Notes under the pieces: generated by a model
What the model was told of the DNA's origin: nothing
Databases searched by the model: none
Seen by the model: only the letters and a program-made list of their open reading frames with translations
Program-made: the position numbers and the translations under genes
In this document: in pieces, positions 25,732 through 34,587 of the stretch
Position numbering within the stretch: the stretch's first letter is position 1
Layout of the letters: the number at the start of each line of letters is the position of its first letter
Source of the DNA: UBA7672 sp963738625
Lineage (GTDB): Bacteria; Pseudomonadota; Alphaproteobacteria; Caulobacterales; Hyphomonadaceae
Assembly: GCA_963738625.1 (NCBI GenBank)
Contig: CAVTXH010000002.1
Span: forward strand, 124,001-188,000
Direction of reading: 5' to 3'
DNA: 64,000 nucleotides

Positions 25732-27080
25732 CGCGCGGTTCCTTTCAAGGCCTTGTCGAAGAAAGCGATGGTCTTGGGCCAGCCATCGGCCCACGCGGCT
25801 GCGTTGGCCTGTCCCGCGCCGCCCAACAGCGGGTTGGGGCCTGCCTTGGCGCCAGCGATAGCCGCCGGCGTCGACGGATCGCCGATGAACACGAGATGCC
25901 CGGCTCCCTCGTAGCTGAGATGCTGAACACTGTGCTCGAACCCCTTGTCCTTCAGCCGCTTTACGATGCGTTCGGCCATGTCGGCGGACGGCCACAGCGC
26001 ATCCGCCGTGCCGGAAAGAAGCAGGATCGGGCCGCTGATTTTCTCGACCGGAATGAGGGTCTCGGGCCGCTTGTCGGCTTCCGACAGAACCTTGTCGAAC
26101 ATCGGCTTCATCGAAGCATTCGGCCGGTAAGAGGCCGGATCGGGAATCACGAAGGGCAGTGGCTTGCCGCCCGCTGTCCAGGCCGGACCCATGTTGGCGA
26201 CGTCGTCAAAATCGAGCCCCTGCCAGACGATGCCCGACGGCGCGAACGCCATGACGGCGCGAACATCCTCGTTGCGCGAAGCCAGCAGCAGTGCTGCTTC
26301 CGACCCGCGCGATCCGCCGACAACGCCGATAGCCTTCGGATTGATGCCAGGCTGCTTCTTCAGCCAATCAACCGCCTTGTCGAAATACTCGAGCGGCACT
26401 TCTTCCAGCGTCTGCGGCAGTCCCATCTCCGCGAAATAGGCAAGGGACAGAACGGCATAGCCCTGGCTGGTGAATGTGACGCCGACGCGGCTAGACGTAT
26501 CGATCCCGCCTTCCGATCCGCCGAGCACGATCAGCGCCGGCAGCGGCTTGTCATGCGCGGGCACGTACAATTCGCCGTAGAGTCCGTCATCGCGGACATC
26601 GGTCTTGGTTACGCCCGCCGGCGCCGGCGCCCCTCTGCTGCCTCTGGCAGGCACATTAAACGACGCGATGTAGGTCATCTTCACGCTGGTCGCCGTGTCG
26701 CCTGCGACCTTGATCGAGGCCTTCTCAAAACTTGGCGGAAATGGCTGGTCGTTTCCGTAACCGAATCCTTCGGGCGGAATGTTCGGGATGAAGTCGCCGT
26801 TCTCGTCGTGGAACAGCTGCAGCGCATAGCTGCCTGGCTTGACGCCCGAGAAGGTAAGCGTCGTTGCGCCTTCGTTCGCGGGGGACAGCGTGCGGTAGGT
26901 CGAGCATCCGCCGGGGAACTGAGCCGTGGGATCGTTGCAGAGATTGGCCGCGACATTACCCTTGCTGGAATGCACGCCGTTCACGGTCACGGTCACCGTG
27001 CCGGCGCCCTGGGCGAAGGCCGGGGAGGTTGCGCAAACCATCCCGACAAACAGCGCGCCAGTCAGTGCAAGCCGATTCAT
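25728..27080 (-). CDS. Secreted fusion of a DUF2141 domain and an alpha/beta hydrolase (BAAT C-terminal type)
   Basis: A 450-residue exported protein. A cleavable signal peptide (ends near AFAQ, residue 24) is followed by a DUF2141 domain at about 27-140 (GTVTVTVNGVHSSKGNVAANLC, ALQLFHDENGDFIPN). After a proline-rich link, residues 160-445 form an alpha/beta hydrolase of the acyl-CoA thioester hydrolase/bile-acid acyltransferase C-terminal type, with nucleophile S257 in VVGGSRGSEAA and a late histidine in YEGAGHLVF. The substrate is unknown. Its promoter overlaps a TetR-type palindrome and it heads a three-gene operon. Confidence 0.85.
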   Translation of the reverse strand: MNRLALTGALFVGMVCATSPAFAQGAGTVTVTVNGVHSSKGNVAANLCNDPTAQFPGGCSTYRTLSPANEGATTLTFSGVKPGSYALQLFHDENGDFIPNIPPEGFGYGNDQPFPPSFEKASIKVAGDTATSVKMTYIASFNVPARGSRGAPAPAGVTKTDVRDDGLYGELYVPAHDKPLPALIVLGGSEGGIDTSSRVGVTFTSQGYAVLSLAYFAEMGLPQTLEEVPLEYFDKAVDWLKKQPGINPKAIGVVGGSRGSEAALLLASRNEDVRAVMAFAPSGIVWQGLDFDDVANMGPAWTAGGKPLPFVIPDPASYRPNASMKPMFDKVLSEADKRPETLIPVEKISGPILLLSGTADALWPSADMAERIVKRLKDKGFEHSVQHLSYEGAGHLVFIGDPSTPAAIAGAKAGPNPLLGGAGQANAAAWADGWPKTIAFFDKALKGTAR

Positions 27081-27104
27081 CTCGGTCTCCTTATTGTGCA
27101 GAGA

Positions 27105-27135
27105 GTACTTTTCATCAAAAAGTACATGCTGTCAA
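27105..27135 (-). promoter_or_regulatory. Leftward promoter with an embedded TetR-type operator
   Basis: On the minus strand, a perfect TTGACA -35 box occupies 27130-27135. Directly downstream lies a perfect inverted repeat with 8-base arms GTACTTTT (27105-27112) and AAAAGTAC (27118-27125) around 5 bases. The palindrome fills the -35 to start region of the hydrolase gene (start 27080), so a bound repressor would block transcription. The adjoining tetR remnant is the natural source of the missing repressor. Confidence 0.65.
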
Positions 27136-27497
27136 TCGGAGATAGGAGGGTCGCGCGGGTCGCGCGCGTCGATGCGGCGTTTGACGCCATGATGACCGCG
27201 AGCGAGGCAGGTCTTCGCATGATGCTGGCCCAGTCCGTGGAGCGCGGCATCGCCGCCGATGGCGCCATGCGGTCCAAACGCCAGAACCGCCGTTCGCCGC
27301 TGATCGAAGCGGCGCTCGCGCCCGCAGAAAGGCAGTTCAAGCCCGCCGGCCTCCAGATGCTGACCCGCGCGCTCGCCCTGGTCATCGGGATGGAGAGCAT
27401 GGTCGTGTTCAAGGATGTATTGCAGATATCCGACGCCGAGGCGCACAGGGTGCGCTGCTGGGTGATCCGCGCGCTGGTGGAGGCGGCAAGGAAATAG
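27126..27497 (+). pseudogene. 5'-truncated TetR family regulator (DNA-binding part missing)
   Basis: The 123-codon frame matches only the C-terminal, ligand-binding part of a TetR protein: VARVDAAFDAMMTASEAGLRMML, then the characteristic RRQNRRSPLIEAALAPAERQ-like stretch and MESMVVFKDVLQISDAEAHRVRCWVIRALVEAARK. The roughly 70-residue helix-turn-helix that should precede it is absent in all frames; only 45 bases separate it from the divergent hydrolase start. The nominal ATG at 27126 abuts the operator and has no ribosome-binding site. It is best read as a deletion remnant, although expression of a stand-alone domain cannot be excluded. Confidence 0.65.
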
Positions 27498-27564
27498 TCA
27501 CACGTTCGCAGCACGCTAGTTGCCTGGAAGATCGTAGTTTCGGCCGGGCGCAGGATTTCGGGCC

Positions 27565-28050
27565 ATGATGTCGGTTATCTGGGCGGCGTTTGCCGTCCTT
27601 CTCCTGGTCGCGGTTGTCGCCGACGCGCGCACCTACCGCATTCCCAACTGGATCTCGATCGCCCTGCTGGCGCTGTTCGTGACGGCCGTCGCCGTGAGCG
27701 GTAAGCCGCTGCTGAATTTCTGGCCGCACCTGGCCGTTGCAGTGGGCGTTCTTGGAGCGGGCTACGTGCTCTACCTCTTCACCGGTATGGGCGCGGGCGA
27801 TGCCAAGCTCGCCGCCGCCGCCGGACTGTGGGCCGGACTGCCAGGGCTCTACTTTCTGACCTTTGCGCTCGCGCTGGCGATGTCGCTACTCGCCCTGTCG
27901 CTTGTCGTCGCGCGTCGCGCCTTGCCTGCCGGCGAAGCAGCGAGGCCGCGGGTGCTGCAGAAAGGCGCGCCGGTCCCGCTGGGCGTCGCTATTGGCCTCG
28001 CGACGATTGCCGCATCGCTGCGCTTCGATCCGGCGCTCTGGGCCTTCTAG
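27565..28050 (+). CDS. cpaA: Prepilin peptidase CpaA/TadV (A24 family)
   Basis: An inner-membrane aspartic protease of 161 residues that cleaves Flp-type prepilins. Both catalytic aspartates are present: D20 in VADARTYRIPN and D79 in GMGAGDAKL. About five transmembrane segments follow the family pattern. It runs toward the tad operon and ends nine bases from the tadD stop, so it is transcribed separately from the pilus genes it serves, unlike the usual cpaA placement after the pilin gene. Confidence 0.92.
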   Translation: MMSVIWAAFAVLLLVAVVADARTYRIPNWISIALLALFVTAVAVSGKPLLNFWPHLAVAVGVLGAGYVLYLFTGMGAGDAKLAAAAGLWAGLPGLYFLTFALALAMSLLALSLVVARRALPAGEAARPRVLQKGAPVPLGVAIGLATIAASLRFDPALWAF

Positions 28051-28059
28051 AACGACCGG

Positions 28060-28953
28060 TTACTTGCCTGTTTTCTTGGACGCCGCAGCTGCCTTGTCGT
28101 CTTCCTTGTCCGCATCCAGCGTCTTCAGGTTCTGGTAGGCCTGCGGGTAGAAGGACGGATGTTCCTTGATGGCCGCCTGATAGAAAGCGCGGGCTTCTTC
28201 CGGGCGATCCTGCATCATGGCGACGTAGCCGTAGTTGTTGAGCGCACGCGCCCGCTGGCGAGCATCCTGTTCAGACGCGCTGACCGCCTGCACCGACTTG
28301 CCTTTGACGGCTTCCGCGAGCTCAAGGTTGATCTTGGCGCGTTCCATCTTCGGGTTGGCCGACAGCGCGCTGCGGAAGAATTCGGCCGCATAGCCCGCTT
28401 CGCCCCGCGCCAGTTTGGAGACGCCCTGGTTGTTGTAGACGACCGCGGGCTGGTCAGAGGAGGCAAGCGCAAAAGCATAGGCTTCGTCAGCCTTCACCCA
28501 TTCCTTGTTCAGGTCGTGAAGCTGGGCGATGCCCAGCCATGAGTTCCAGGCTTTCGGGTTCTCAGCTACCGCCTGGTTGAACATGCCGAAGGCCGAGACG
28601 CGATCGCCGGCAGCGAAGTTGATGCGGCCCAGGGCTTCGAGTGCGCGGGCCTTCCACTCGGGATTGTTGAGCAGCATGGCGAGTTCGATCTTGGCTTCAT
28701 CCGACTTGCCGGTGCGGCGCAGTGCTTCGGCAAGACCATAGCGCGAGGCGGCGTCTTCGGGGTTGGCCTTCAGCGCGGCGCGATAGCCTGCCATCGCCTG
28801 GACGTAGTATCCCTTGTCAGCCAGCGTTTGGGCCGTTTCAGGCGTTACTCCGTGACTCGCCAACTCAAGCGGAGAAATCTCCGGCATTGCGGTGGTTGCG
28901 CAGCCGCCGAGCAGCGCCAGCGCGCTGATGGCTAGAATGGACCGCTTGTGCAT
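28060..28953 (-). CDS. tadD: TadD-like TPR lipoprotein
   Basis: A 297-residue outer-membrane-type lipoprotein with signal MHKRSILAISALALLGGC, where LGGC is a proper lipobox. Tetratricopeptide repeats follow from about residue 50 (YYVQAMAGYRAALKANPEDAASRYGLAEALRRTGK and several more). TadD is needed for Flp pilus assembly, probably as a scaffold for the secretin. The tail is lysine-rich (KEDDKAAAASKKTGK). It is the last gene of the leftward tad operon, 17 bases after tadC. Confidence 0.87.
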   Translation of the reverse strand: MHKRSILAISALALLGGCATTAMPEISPLELASHGVTPETAQTLADKGYYVQAMAGYRAALKANPEDAASRYGLAEALRRTGKSDEAKIELAMLLNNPEWKARALEALGRINFAAGDRVSAFGMFNQAVAENPKAWNSWLGIAQLHDLNKEWVKADEAYAFALASSDQPAVVYNNQGVSKLARGEAGYAAEFFRSALSANPKMERAKINLELAEAVKGKSVQAVSASEQDARQRARALNNYGYVAMMQDRPEEARAFYQAAIKEHPSFYPQAYQNLKTLDADKEDDKAAAASKKTGK

Positions 28954-28970
28954 GTCTGCCTCCCTGAAAC

Positions 28971-29921
28971 TCAACCGCCCGACGCGGCCTTCGCCATCTC
29001 GCGCACGATCAGGATGATCGATGGCCCGATGAGGATGATCATAGTCGGTGGAACCGTGAATAGGATGGCGCCGAGCGCGAGCTTGGCGGGCATCATGTTG
29101 GCTTTTTCTTCGGCGCGTGTGAAACGCTTGTTGCGCATTTCGTCCGCGTAGATCCGCAGCGTCTCTGCGATGGAAACGCCAAACTGGTTGGCTTGACGCA
29201 GCACCGTGACGAACGAGGAAATGTCCGCCACGCCGGTACGCCACGCGAAGTCAGCCATGACGCGCTCGCGCTCGCGACCGGCGCGAAGCTGGGCGACCGC
29301 CAGCTTCATGTCCGCCGACAAGACCGGAGCGGAGGAAGACAGTTCCGTCGCCACGCGGCTAAAGGCCTGATCCAGGCCGTGTCCGGCTTCGATGCACACC
29401 AGCAGCAAGTCGAGGGCGTCCGGAAACGCGCGTTCGACCGAGAGCTTGCGATAGGCGATCTTGCGTTCAACCCACATGTCGGTCGCAAAAAAAGTGATGA
29501 TGACCACGACCAGGACGGCGGCGATCGGCAGCAGCGGCCTTTCGGGGTTCATCGTCAGGGAAAAGATCAGCGCCGCCAGCATGAAACCGCAGACCGCGAT
29601 GGTCCATTTCACTGCGAAGTAGATGCGGACGGCTGAAGCGTTGCGATAACCTGCCAGCAGCAGCTTGGTGCGGATGCGCGACGTGCGTTCTTCATTGTCC
29701 GGCGTCAGAAACTTTTCGAACGAGCGCAGCATGCCGTCTTCGGCGACAAGGCGCTCGACCTTGGGGCCCGCGAGGGCGCCGACGGCGCGCTGTGTCGCGC
29801 CGAACAAACGGCGCGCCGTGCGGGCGCCGTCGACAAGCTGGTCCTGAACGCCAAGCCACACAAACACGATTGCAGCGATGCCGAAGGCTGCTGCGACGAT
29901 GTAGGGGATATACGGCTGCAT
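28971..29921 (-). CDS. tadC: TadC inner-membrane pilus assembly protein
   Basis: A 316-residue type II secretion F-domain protein, the second platform subunit of the Tad machine. An N-terminal transmembrane segment is followed by a pair near residues 105-150 and the F domain FPDALDLLLVCIEAGHGLDQAFSRVATEL. The C-terminus has FTVPPTMIILIGPSIILIVREM. Together with TadB it forms the base on which the CpaF ATPase acts. Spacing to tadB is 12 bases. Confidence 0.92.
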   Translation of the reverse strand: MQPYIPYIVAAAFGIAAIVFVWLGVQDQLVDGARTARRLFGATQRAVGALAGPKVERLVAEDGMLRSFEKFLTPDNEERTSRIRTKLLLAGYRNASAVRIYFAVKWTIAVCGFMLAALIFSLTMNPERPLLPIAAVLVVVIITFFATDMWVERKIAYRKLSVERAFPDALDLLLVCIEAGHGLDQAFSRVATELSSSAPVLSADMKLAVAQLRAGRERERVMADFAWRTGVADISSFVTVLRQANQFGVSIAETLRIYADEMRNKRFTRAEEKANMMPAKLALGAILFTVPPTMIILIGPSIILIVREMAKAASGG

Positions 29922-29933
29922 CTGCGGTTCCCC

Positions 29934-30899
29934 CTACACTTCAAGCCGCGTCATCAGGCGCATCGCGCCGATGTTGATCAGGAGCAGGAAGCCCGTCACC
30001 GCGATGACGTGCGGGAAGTATTCGAAATCCGCGATCTTCTCGTAGTAACCCGGTTGAAGGGCGTTCATCGCGACGATCATCACCGCCGGGAAGGCCGACA
30101 GGAAGTAAGCCGAGAACCGGCCTTCGGCGGTCAGCGCCCGGACTTTGCGGAACAGCTGGAAGCGTGCGCGGATGATTCTGGCGAGGCCGGATAGGATATC
30201 GCCCAGATTGCCGCCCGCTTCCGTATGGATCTGCACGGCGACCGAGAAGAAGCGAAGATCCGGCGAAGGCATGCGCTGGGCGAGGAGGTCGATCGCCTCC
30301 GCCGGCGTTTTTCCATAGACGATCTGGCGCGCGGCGATCTCGAACTCTGGCCCGGTTGGCGCCGGCATTTCGCGAGAGACCGTCTGTAACGACGTCGCAA
30401 GCGGATGCCCGATCCTGAGGCTGCGGACGATGAGGTCGAGCGTATCCGGGAATTGATCGCCGAAGGCGGTGACGCGCTTGGTGACCTGATTCTTAAGCAG
30501 CATGATCGGCAGCACGAAGCCGAAGATCGCCGATGCAATGACGCGGTAGATGATGGGAACATTGCCAGCGAGGATAAGCAGGGCAAGAAACCCCGCCACG
30601 CCCACGATCGCCATCTGGAGATAAACGCGGTTGCGAGGCGTTGCCGCACCCGACTGCATGATGAGCCCGTCGATGTAATCGTTGAGCGAAAGTTTGCGGA
30701 CGGGCCTTTCCTCGCGCGCCAGTCGCTCGAATGCGCTTTCGACTTCCTGTTGCGCCTTTTTGCTGAGTGCGAGGCGGCGCATGCGGCGGGATTCGCCACG
30801 GTCGCCCGTGTTGGCGATGATGTAGATCAGGCCATCGACCAGCAGAAAGAAGCCGAAGACGACCAAGCCACACAGGATAAGCGTCGTGAACAGCGTCAT
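29934..30899 (-). CDS. tadB: TadB inner-membrane pilus assembly protein
   Basis: A 321-residue type II secretion F-domain protein. It has the membrane pattern of TadB, with an N-terminal segment (TLILCGLVVFGFFLLVDGLIYII), a central pair, the F domain FPDTLDLIVRSLRIGHPLATSLQTVSREM and a C-terminal pair. The ATG at 30899 lies one base after the cpaF stop; a longer upstream frame inside cpaF is not used. It is partner of TadC. Confidence 0.93.
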   Translation of the reverse strand: MTLFTTLILCGLVVFGFFLLVDGLIYIIANTGDRGESRRMRRLALSKKAQQEVESAFERLAREERPVRKLSLNDYIDGLIMQSGAATPRNRVYLQMAIVGVAGFLALLILAGNVPIIYRVIASAIFGFVLPIMLLKNQVTKRVTAFGDQFPDTLDLIVRSLRIGHPLATSLQTVSREMPAPTGPEFEIAARQIVYGKTPAEAIDLLAQRMPSPDLRFFSVAVQIHTEAGGNLGDILSGLARIIRARFQLFRKVRALTAEGRFSAYFLSAFPAVMIVAMNALQPGYYEKIADFEYFPHVIAVTGFLLLINIGAMRLMTRLEV

Positions 30900-30900
30900 G

Positions 30901-32241
30901 TCAGGCGTCCGGCCTGGCGAAGAGGGATTCCGGCATGGTGAAGCCGAATTCCCGCGCGCGTTGCGAGAAGCGTGGGCGAATGCCGGTCGGGGCGTGGCGG
31001 CCGATGACATTGTCGTTGGCGTCGACGCCGCGGCGTTCGAAGCGGAAGATCTCCTGCATGGCGATCATGTCGCCTTCCATGCCGGTGATTTCCTGCAGGC
31101 TGACCACGCGGCGGCGACCATCCGAGAAGCGTTGCAGCTGTACGATGACATGGACGGCGGAGCCGATCTGGCCACGCAGAGCGCGAACCGGAATGTCATA
31201 GCCCGACATCGCGGTCATGTGCTCAAGCCGGGTGAGCGCATCCCGCGGCGTGTTGGCGTGGATTGTCGTCATCGAGCCTTCATGGCCTGTGTTCATCGCC
31301 TGCAGCATGTCCAGCACTTCGGTGCCGCGCACCTCGCCAACGATGATCCGGTCAGGACGCATCCGCAGGGAGTTCTTCAGGAGATCGCGCTGCGTGACTT
31401 CGCCAGAGCCTTCCATGTTGGCCGGGCGGGATTCCATCCGCGCGACGTGCTCCTGCTGGAGCTGCAGTTCGGCGGTATCTTCGATGGTGACGATACGCTC
31501 TTTGTCGCTGATCAGGCTCGACATGGCGTTCAGGATAGTGGTCTTGCCGGTGCCTGTGCCGCCGGAGATCAGCACGTTCATGCGCGACTTGACGATGATC
31601 TCCAGGACTTCCGCCAGCTGCGCCGTGATCGAGCCGTTCTCGATCAACCGGTCCATCGTGTAGGGCTTGATCGCGAATTTCCGGATCGACAGGAGCGGGC
31701 CGTCCACCGCGCAGGGCGGGAGAAGGGCGTTGACGCGCGAGCCGTCGGCAAGGCGAGCGTCGACCCAGGGCTGCGACTCGTCCACACGGCGGCCGACCGC
31801 GGAAACGATCTTTTGGATGATGCGGATGAGGTGACGATCATCCTTGAACTGTATCGCCGTGCGCTCCAGCCGGCCTTCCCGCTCCACAAACACCTGGCGA
31901 TGCGTATTGACCAGGATATCGGCGACGCTTGGGTCTTTCAGCAGGGGCTCAATCGGGCCGAGGCCAAGAACCTCGTCGAGAAGCTCGTCGATCAACCGCT
32001 CGTATTCGCTGTGGTTGAGCGCCACGCGCTCCTCCGAGAGGAGCCGGGTGACGAGCGGGGTGATCTGCTCGGCGACCTGGGCGCGAGTCATTGTCTCGAG
32101 CACCTGGAGGTTGATTTTGTCGATCAGCTTCTGGTGCAGCGTCACTTTCAGGTCGAGCGCGACCGATGGGATGCTGCCGACGCGTGGTTTCGCGGTAGTG
32201 ACCTCGGGGCCGCGCGCCGCAGTCTGAAAGCGTTCGAACAT
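30901..32241 (-). CDS. cpaF: CpaF/TadA secretion ATPase
   Basis: The 446-residue hexameric ATPase that powers Flp pilus extension and retraction. It shows the Walker A motif ISGGTGTGKTTILNAMSSL at about 224-242, the Asp/His boxes (RIVTIEDTAELQLQQEHV, MTTIHANTPRDALTRLEHM) and the CpaF-type N-terminal helical domain. Its ATG overlaps the cpaE stop (TAATG). Expected cytoplasmic partner of TadB, TadC and CpaE. Confidence 0.95.
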   Translation of the reverse strand: MFERFQTAARGPEVTTAKPRVGSIPSVALDLKVTLHQKLIDKINLQVLETMTRAQVAEQITPLVTRLLSEERVALNHSEYERLIDELLDEVLGLGPIEPLLKDPSVADILVNTHRQVFVEREGRLERTAIQFKDDRHLIRIIQKIVSAVGRRVDESQPWVDARLADGSRVNALLPPCAVDGPLLSIRKFAIKPYTMDRLIENGSITAQLAEVLEIIVKSRMNVLISGGTGTGKTTILNAMSSLISDKERIVTIEDTAELQLQQEHVARMESRPANMEGSGEVTQRDLLKNSLRMRPDRIIVGEVRGTEVLDMLQAMNTGHEGSMTTIHANTPRDALTRLEHMTAMSGYDIPVRALRGQIGSAVHVIVQLQRFSDGRRRVVSLQEITGMEGDMIAMQEIFRFERRGVDANDNVIGRHAPTGIRPRFSQRAREFGFTMPESLFARPDA

Positions 32242-33527
32242 TATTTCCTCCTGCCGAATTTAGACAGGGAGGCCACGAGGCCCGCAGGCTTCGCGGACTT
32301 GGGCTTGGCGCCCACGGTCGCGTCCAAGAGGTCGGAAATCGATTGAGCGAACTTGGATCCCGGCCGCAAGGTTGATACCGGAACGCCCTGATCCAGGCTT
32401 TCCATCACGAGCTGATAATCGTTCGGTACAACGAAGTTAATGTCGCGATCCAGGGCGCGCGCGGCCTGTGGCAACTGAAGCCGAGTGCCGCCTGTCTTGC
32501 CGCCGTAGCGGTTGGCGATGATCGTGATCGGAGAACGGGTAACCTGCTCTTCGCGGATCGTGTCCAGCAAGCGGCGCGCAGCACGCAGACCTGGCACATT
32601 GATCTGCGTGACCAGGAAGATATGGTCTGCCCGCCGCATTGCCGTTTCGGTCCAGTGGGTCAAGGCGTAGGGCATATCAACGACAACGTAGCGATAGCGA
32701 CGACGCGCCAGCGAGAGGATCGTGTCGATAGTATCGGGTCCGATCCCGTCCAGGGGCATGGGCGCTTCCGGCGAGGTCAGCACTTTGAGTCCGTTGGGGG
32801 CGTTGATCATCAGGTCGTCGAGCATCCGGCGATCGAGTCGCTCGGGCGCGTTGACCAGGTCGAGCACGCGCGACTGCACAGGAAGGTCGAGTTGAAGGTG
32901 AGCATCGCCGAACTGGAAATCGAGGTCGATCAGGCAGGCGCCGCCGCGGCCGTCCTTGATGCGGTTGTGCAGCTGCACAGCGGCGTTGACGGCAAGCGTC
33001 GTCGCGCCGGCGCCGCCCGCCGCGTGGATGAACATGATGAAACGGGTGTCGAGATCCTCCGTGGTCTCGGCCACGCGAGTGCTTGAAAGTTCGTGGCTGA
33101 CCGCATTGGCGCGCGCCAGCGAACGGCTGACATCGGCAAACTCAGGCCGCGTGGACAGCACATCATCCGCGCCGGCCTGCAGAAGGCGTGTCGACGCCGC
33201 TTTCGTCAGGGCCGGGATAAGGACCACCAGATGGCGCTTAAAGCCGCCGGGGTTGGCGCGAATGGCCTCGATCCAGTCTTCGGCCTGCTCCTCGTCGCGG
33301 GCTTCGAAAAACATCGCATCAGGCGCCCTGGTCGCGGCCCTTACGGCAGCGAACGGGGCCATGCCCAGCTTAGTGAATTCGAAATTGATGCCATTGATTT
33401 CATTGAAAGCTACGGAAAGCGCCGCGTGCGTCTCGCTTCCGGAAACGGCAGCCAGAATCGAGAATCCTTCCAGGTCCACTGTATCAGTTTGGCTGGCGGG
33501 CAGGTCGAGGTTCGCCGTATCGCTCAC
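32241..33527 (-). CDS. cpaE: CpaE/TadZ polar localisation ATPase-like protein
   Basis: A 428-residue protein with an N-terminal receiver-like domain and a MinD/ParA-like domain from about residue 160. The P-loop reads HAAGGAGATTLAVN (168-181), where the signature lysines of ParA are replaced, as in TadZ proteins that bind but may not hydrolyse ATP well. CpaE directs the pilus machine to the cell pole in Caulobacter. It overlaps its upstream neighbour by four bases and cpaF by one. Confidence 0.92.
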   Translation of the reverse strand: MSDTANLDLPASQTDTVDLEGFSILAAVSGSETHAALSVAFNEINGINFEFTKLGMAPFAAVRAATRAPDAMFFEARDEEQAEDWIEAIRANPGGFKRHLVVLIPALTKAASTRLLQAGADDVLSTRPEFADVSRSLARANAVSHELSSTRVAETTEDLDTRFIMFIHAAGGAGATTLAVNAAVQLHNRIKDGRGGACLIDLDFQFGDAHLQLDLPVQSRVLDLVNAPERLDRRMLDDLMINAPNGLKVLTSPEAPMPLDGIGPDTIDTILSLARRRYRYVVVDMPYALTHWTETAMRRADHIFLVTQINVPGLRAARRLLDTIREEQVTRSPITIIANRYGGKTGGTRLQLPQAARALDRDINFVVPNDYQLVMESLDQGVPVSTLRPGSKFAQSISDLLDATVGAKPKSAKPAGLVASLSKFGRRK

Positions 33528-34135
33528 TGAGCTAGATCCTCTCCCGTCATGCTAGCCGAGCGCGTAGGCAGCGTTGCAAGCAGCGTAGCTTCGTTGTTCG
33601 CCCCGGAAGCCAGCAGGAGGCCGAGTATTCCCGTCTGGAAGGGGACGTCGTGCACCGTCACGGTAACCATCGGTACGGTCGGACCGCCTGCGAATCCAAT
33701 GCCAACGTCGGCGTAGGCGATGGTGACGTTTTCCGGCTGGATCCGGGCGTTGAAGCCGCGCATGTGATTCAGGATTCGATCGAAAGATAAATCCGGCTGG
33801 CAGGCTGCGCCCGTGCAGGTTAGCGGCGTGCTGGAGAAGGGGACGCAGGCGCCTCCGCCGCCTTGGCTGCAGCTGTCGCCAAAGTGCGCGCCGGGGGCCA
33901 CTTCGATGGTCCGTGCGAAATTGACGACGGGGCGCGATGTCACCGCTACCCGCGCGCCGGATTCGGCCGCCTTCTCCAGGGTAGCCATGAAGAATAGGTA
34001 GAGCGTCACCTCCATCACGAAGAACACGATGGCGATGAAACCTCCGAAGATGACGACAAACTCAAGCGTCGATGTGCCATCGCGCCTTTGGAGAAAGCTC
34101 CGCAATGTGCGCGGCGCGCTCACATTCCCACCCAA
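33524..34135 (-). CDS. TadE/TadF-like pseudopilin (second TadE-family protein)
   Basis: A 203-residue protein with the pseudopilin-type N-terminus RRDGTSTLEFVVIFGGFIAIVFFVME, a single membrane helix with the conserved glutamate, then a periplasmic part containing two cysteine pairs (DSCSQGGGGAC, LTCTGAAC). TadE-type proteins are processed by CpaA and are minor components of the Flp pilus. It overlaps the upstream TadE gene by 16 bases and cpaE by four. Confidence 0.85.
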   Translation of the reverse strand: MGGNVSAPRTLRSFLQRRDGTSTLEFVVIFGGFIAIVFFVMEVTLYLFFMATLEKAAESGARVAVTSRPVVNFARTIEVAPGAHFGDSCSQGGGGACVPFSSTPLTCTGAACQPDLSFDRILNHMRGFNARIQPENVTIAYADVGIGFAGGPTVPMVTVTVHDVPFQTGILGLLLASGANNEATLLATLPTRSASMTGEDLAQ

Positions 34136-34587
34136 CGCACGTCTTCCCGCACAACGAAGGGAATGGTGGTTGGCCGGTCTGGATCGGGATCGATGAAGCT
34201 GAACAGCCTCAGCGGATACTCAACGCGAACCCGCACGTGAATTTCACTGTCGTCCGGATCTGCTTCGGCGCACGCGAAAGGCGTCAGGCACTCCCCGGCG
34301 ATGTAGTCGGGCGGCGTTCCCGTGCCGTCGATGCGCCCGGTCCTTATGATGCTGTTGGCTCGATTGAAGTCACCGGTAGTGAGATCCGTTCGCGCCAGGT
34401 AACGCGCGGCGGAACGCACATTGTTCACTGTGGACTGGTGAGCCAGGAACAGCTGGCCGAATTCAAACGAGAACGCCAAAGCCGCGAGAAAAAGCGGAAT
34501 CGTCACCACGAACTCGATGGTGACCGCTCCGCTTTGGCCCGTCGTGAAGCGCCAGAAAGTGCTGGGTTTTGCCAAGGACTGCATCAA
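34120..34587 (-). CDS. tadE: TadE-like pseudopilin
   Basis: A 155-residue protein with TTGQSGAVTIEFVVTIPLFLAALAFSFEFG, the prepilin-type cleavage region (glycine before AVTIEF) and a single membrane helix. A short periplasmic domain with one cysteine pair (GECLTPFAC) follows. It is coupled to tadG upstream (ATGA) and to the second TadE-family gene downstream. Minor pilin role is inferred from the family. Confidence 0.87.
   Translation of the reverse strand: MMQSLAKPSTFWRFTTGQSGAVTIEFVVTIPLFLAALAFSFEFGQLFLAHQSTVNNVRSAARYLARTDLTTGDFNRANSIIRTGRIDGTGTPPDYIAGECLTPFACAEADPDDSEIHVRVRVEYPLRLFSFIDPDPDRPTTIPFVVREDVRWVGM

Noticed and set aside
25896..27497. A 533-codon open frame on the plus strand
   Set aside because: Up to 27080 it is antisense to the DUF2141-hydrolase gene and has no family resemblance. 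Only its last 124 codons correspond to a real sequence, the tetR remnant.
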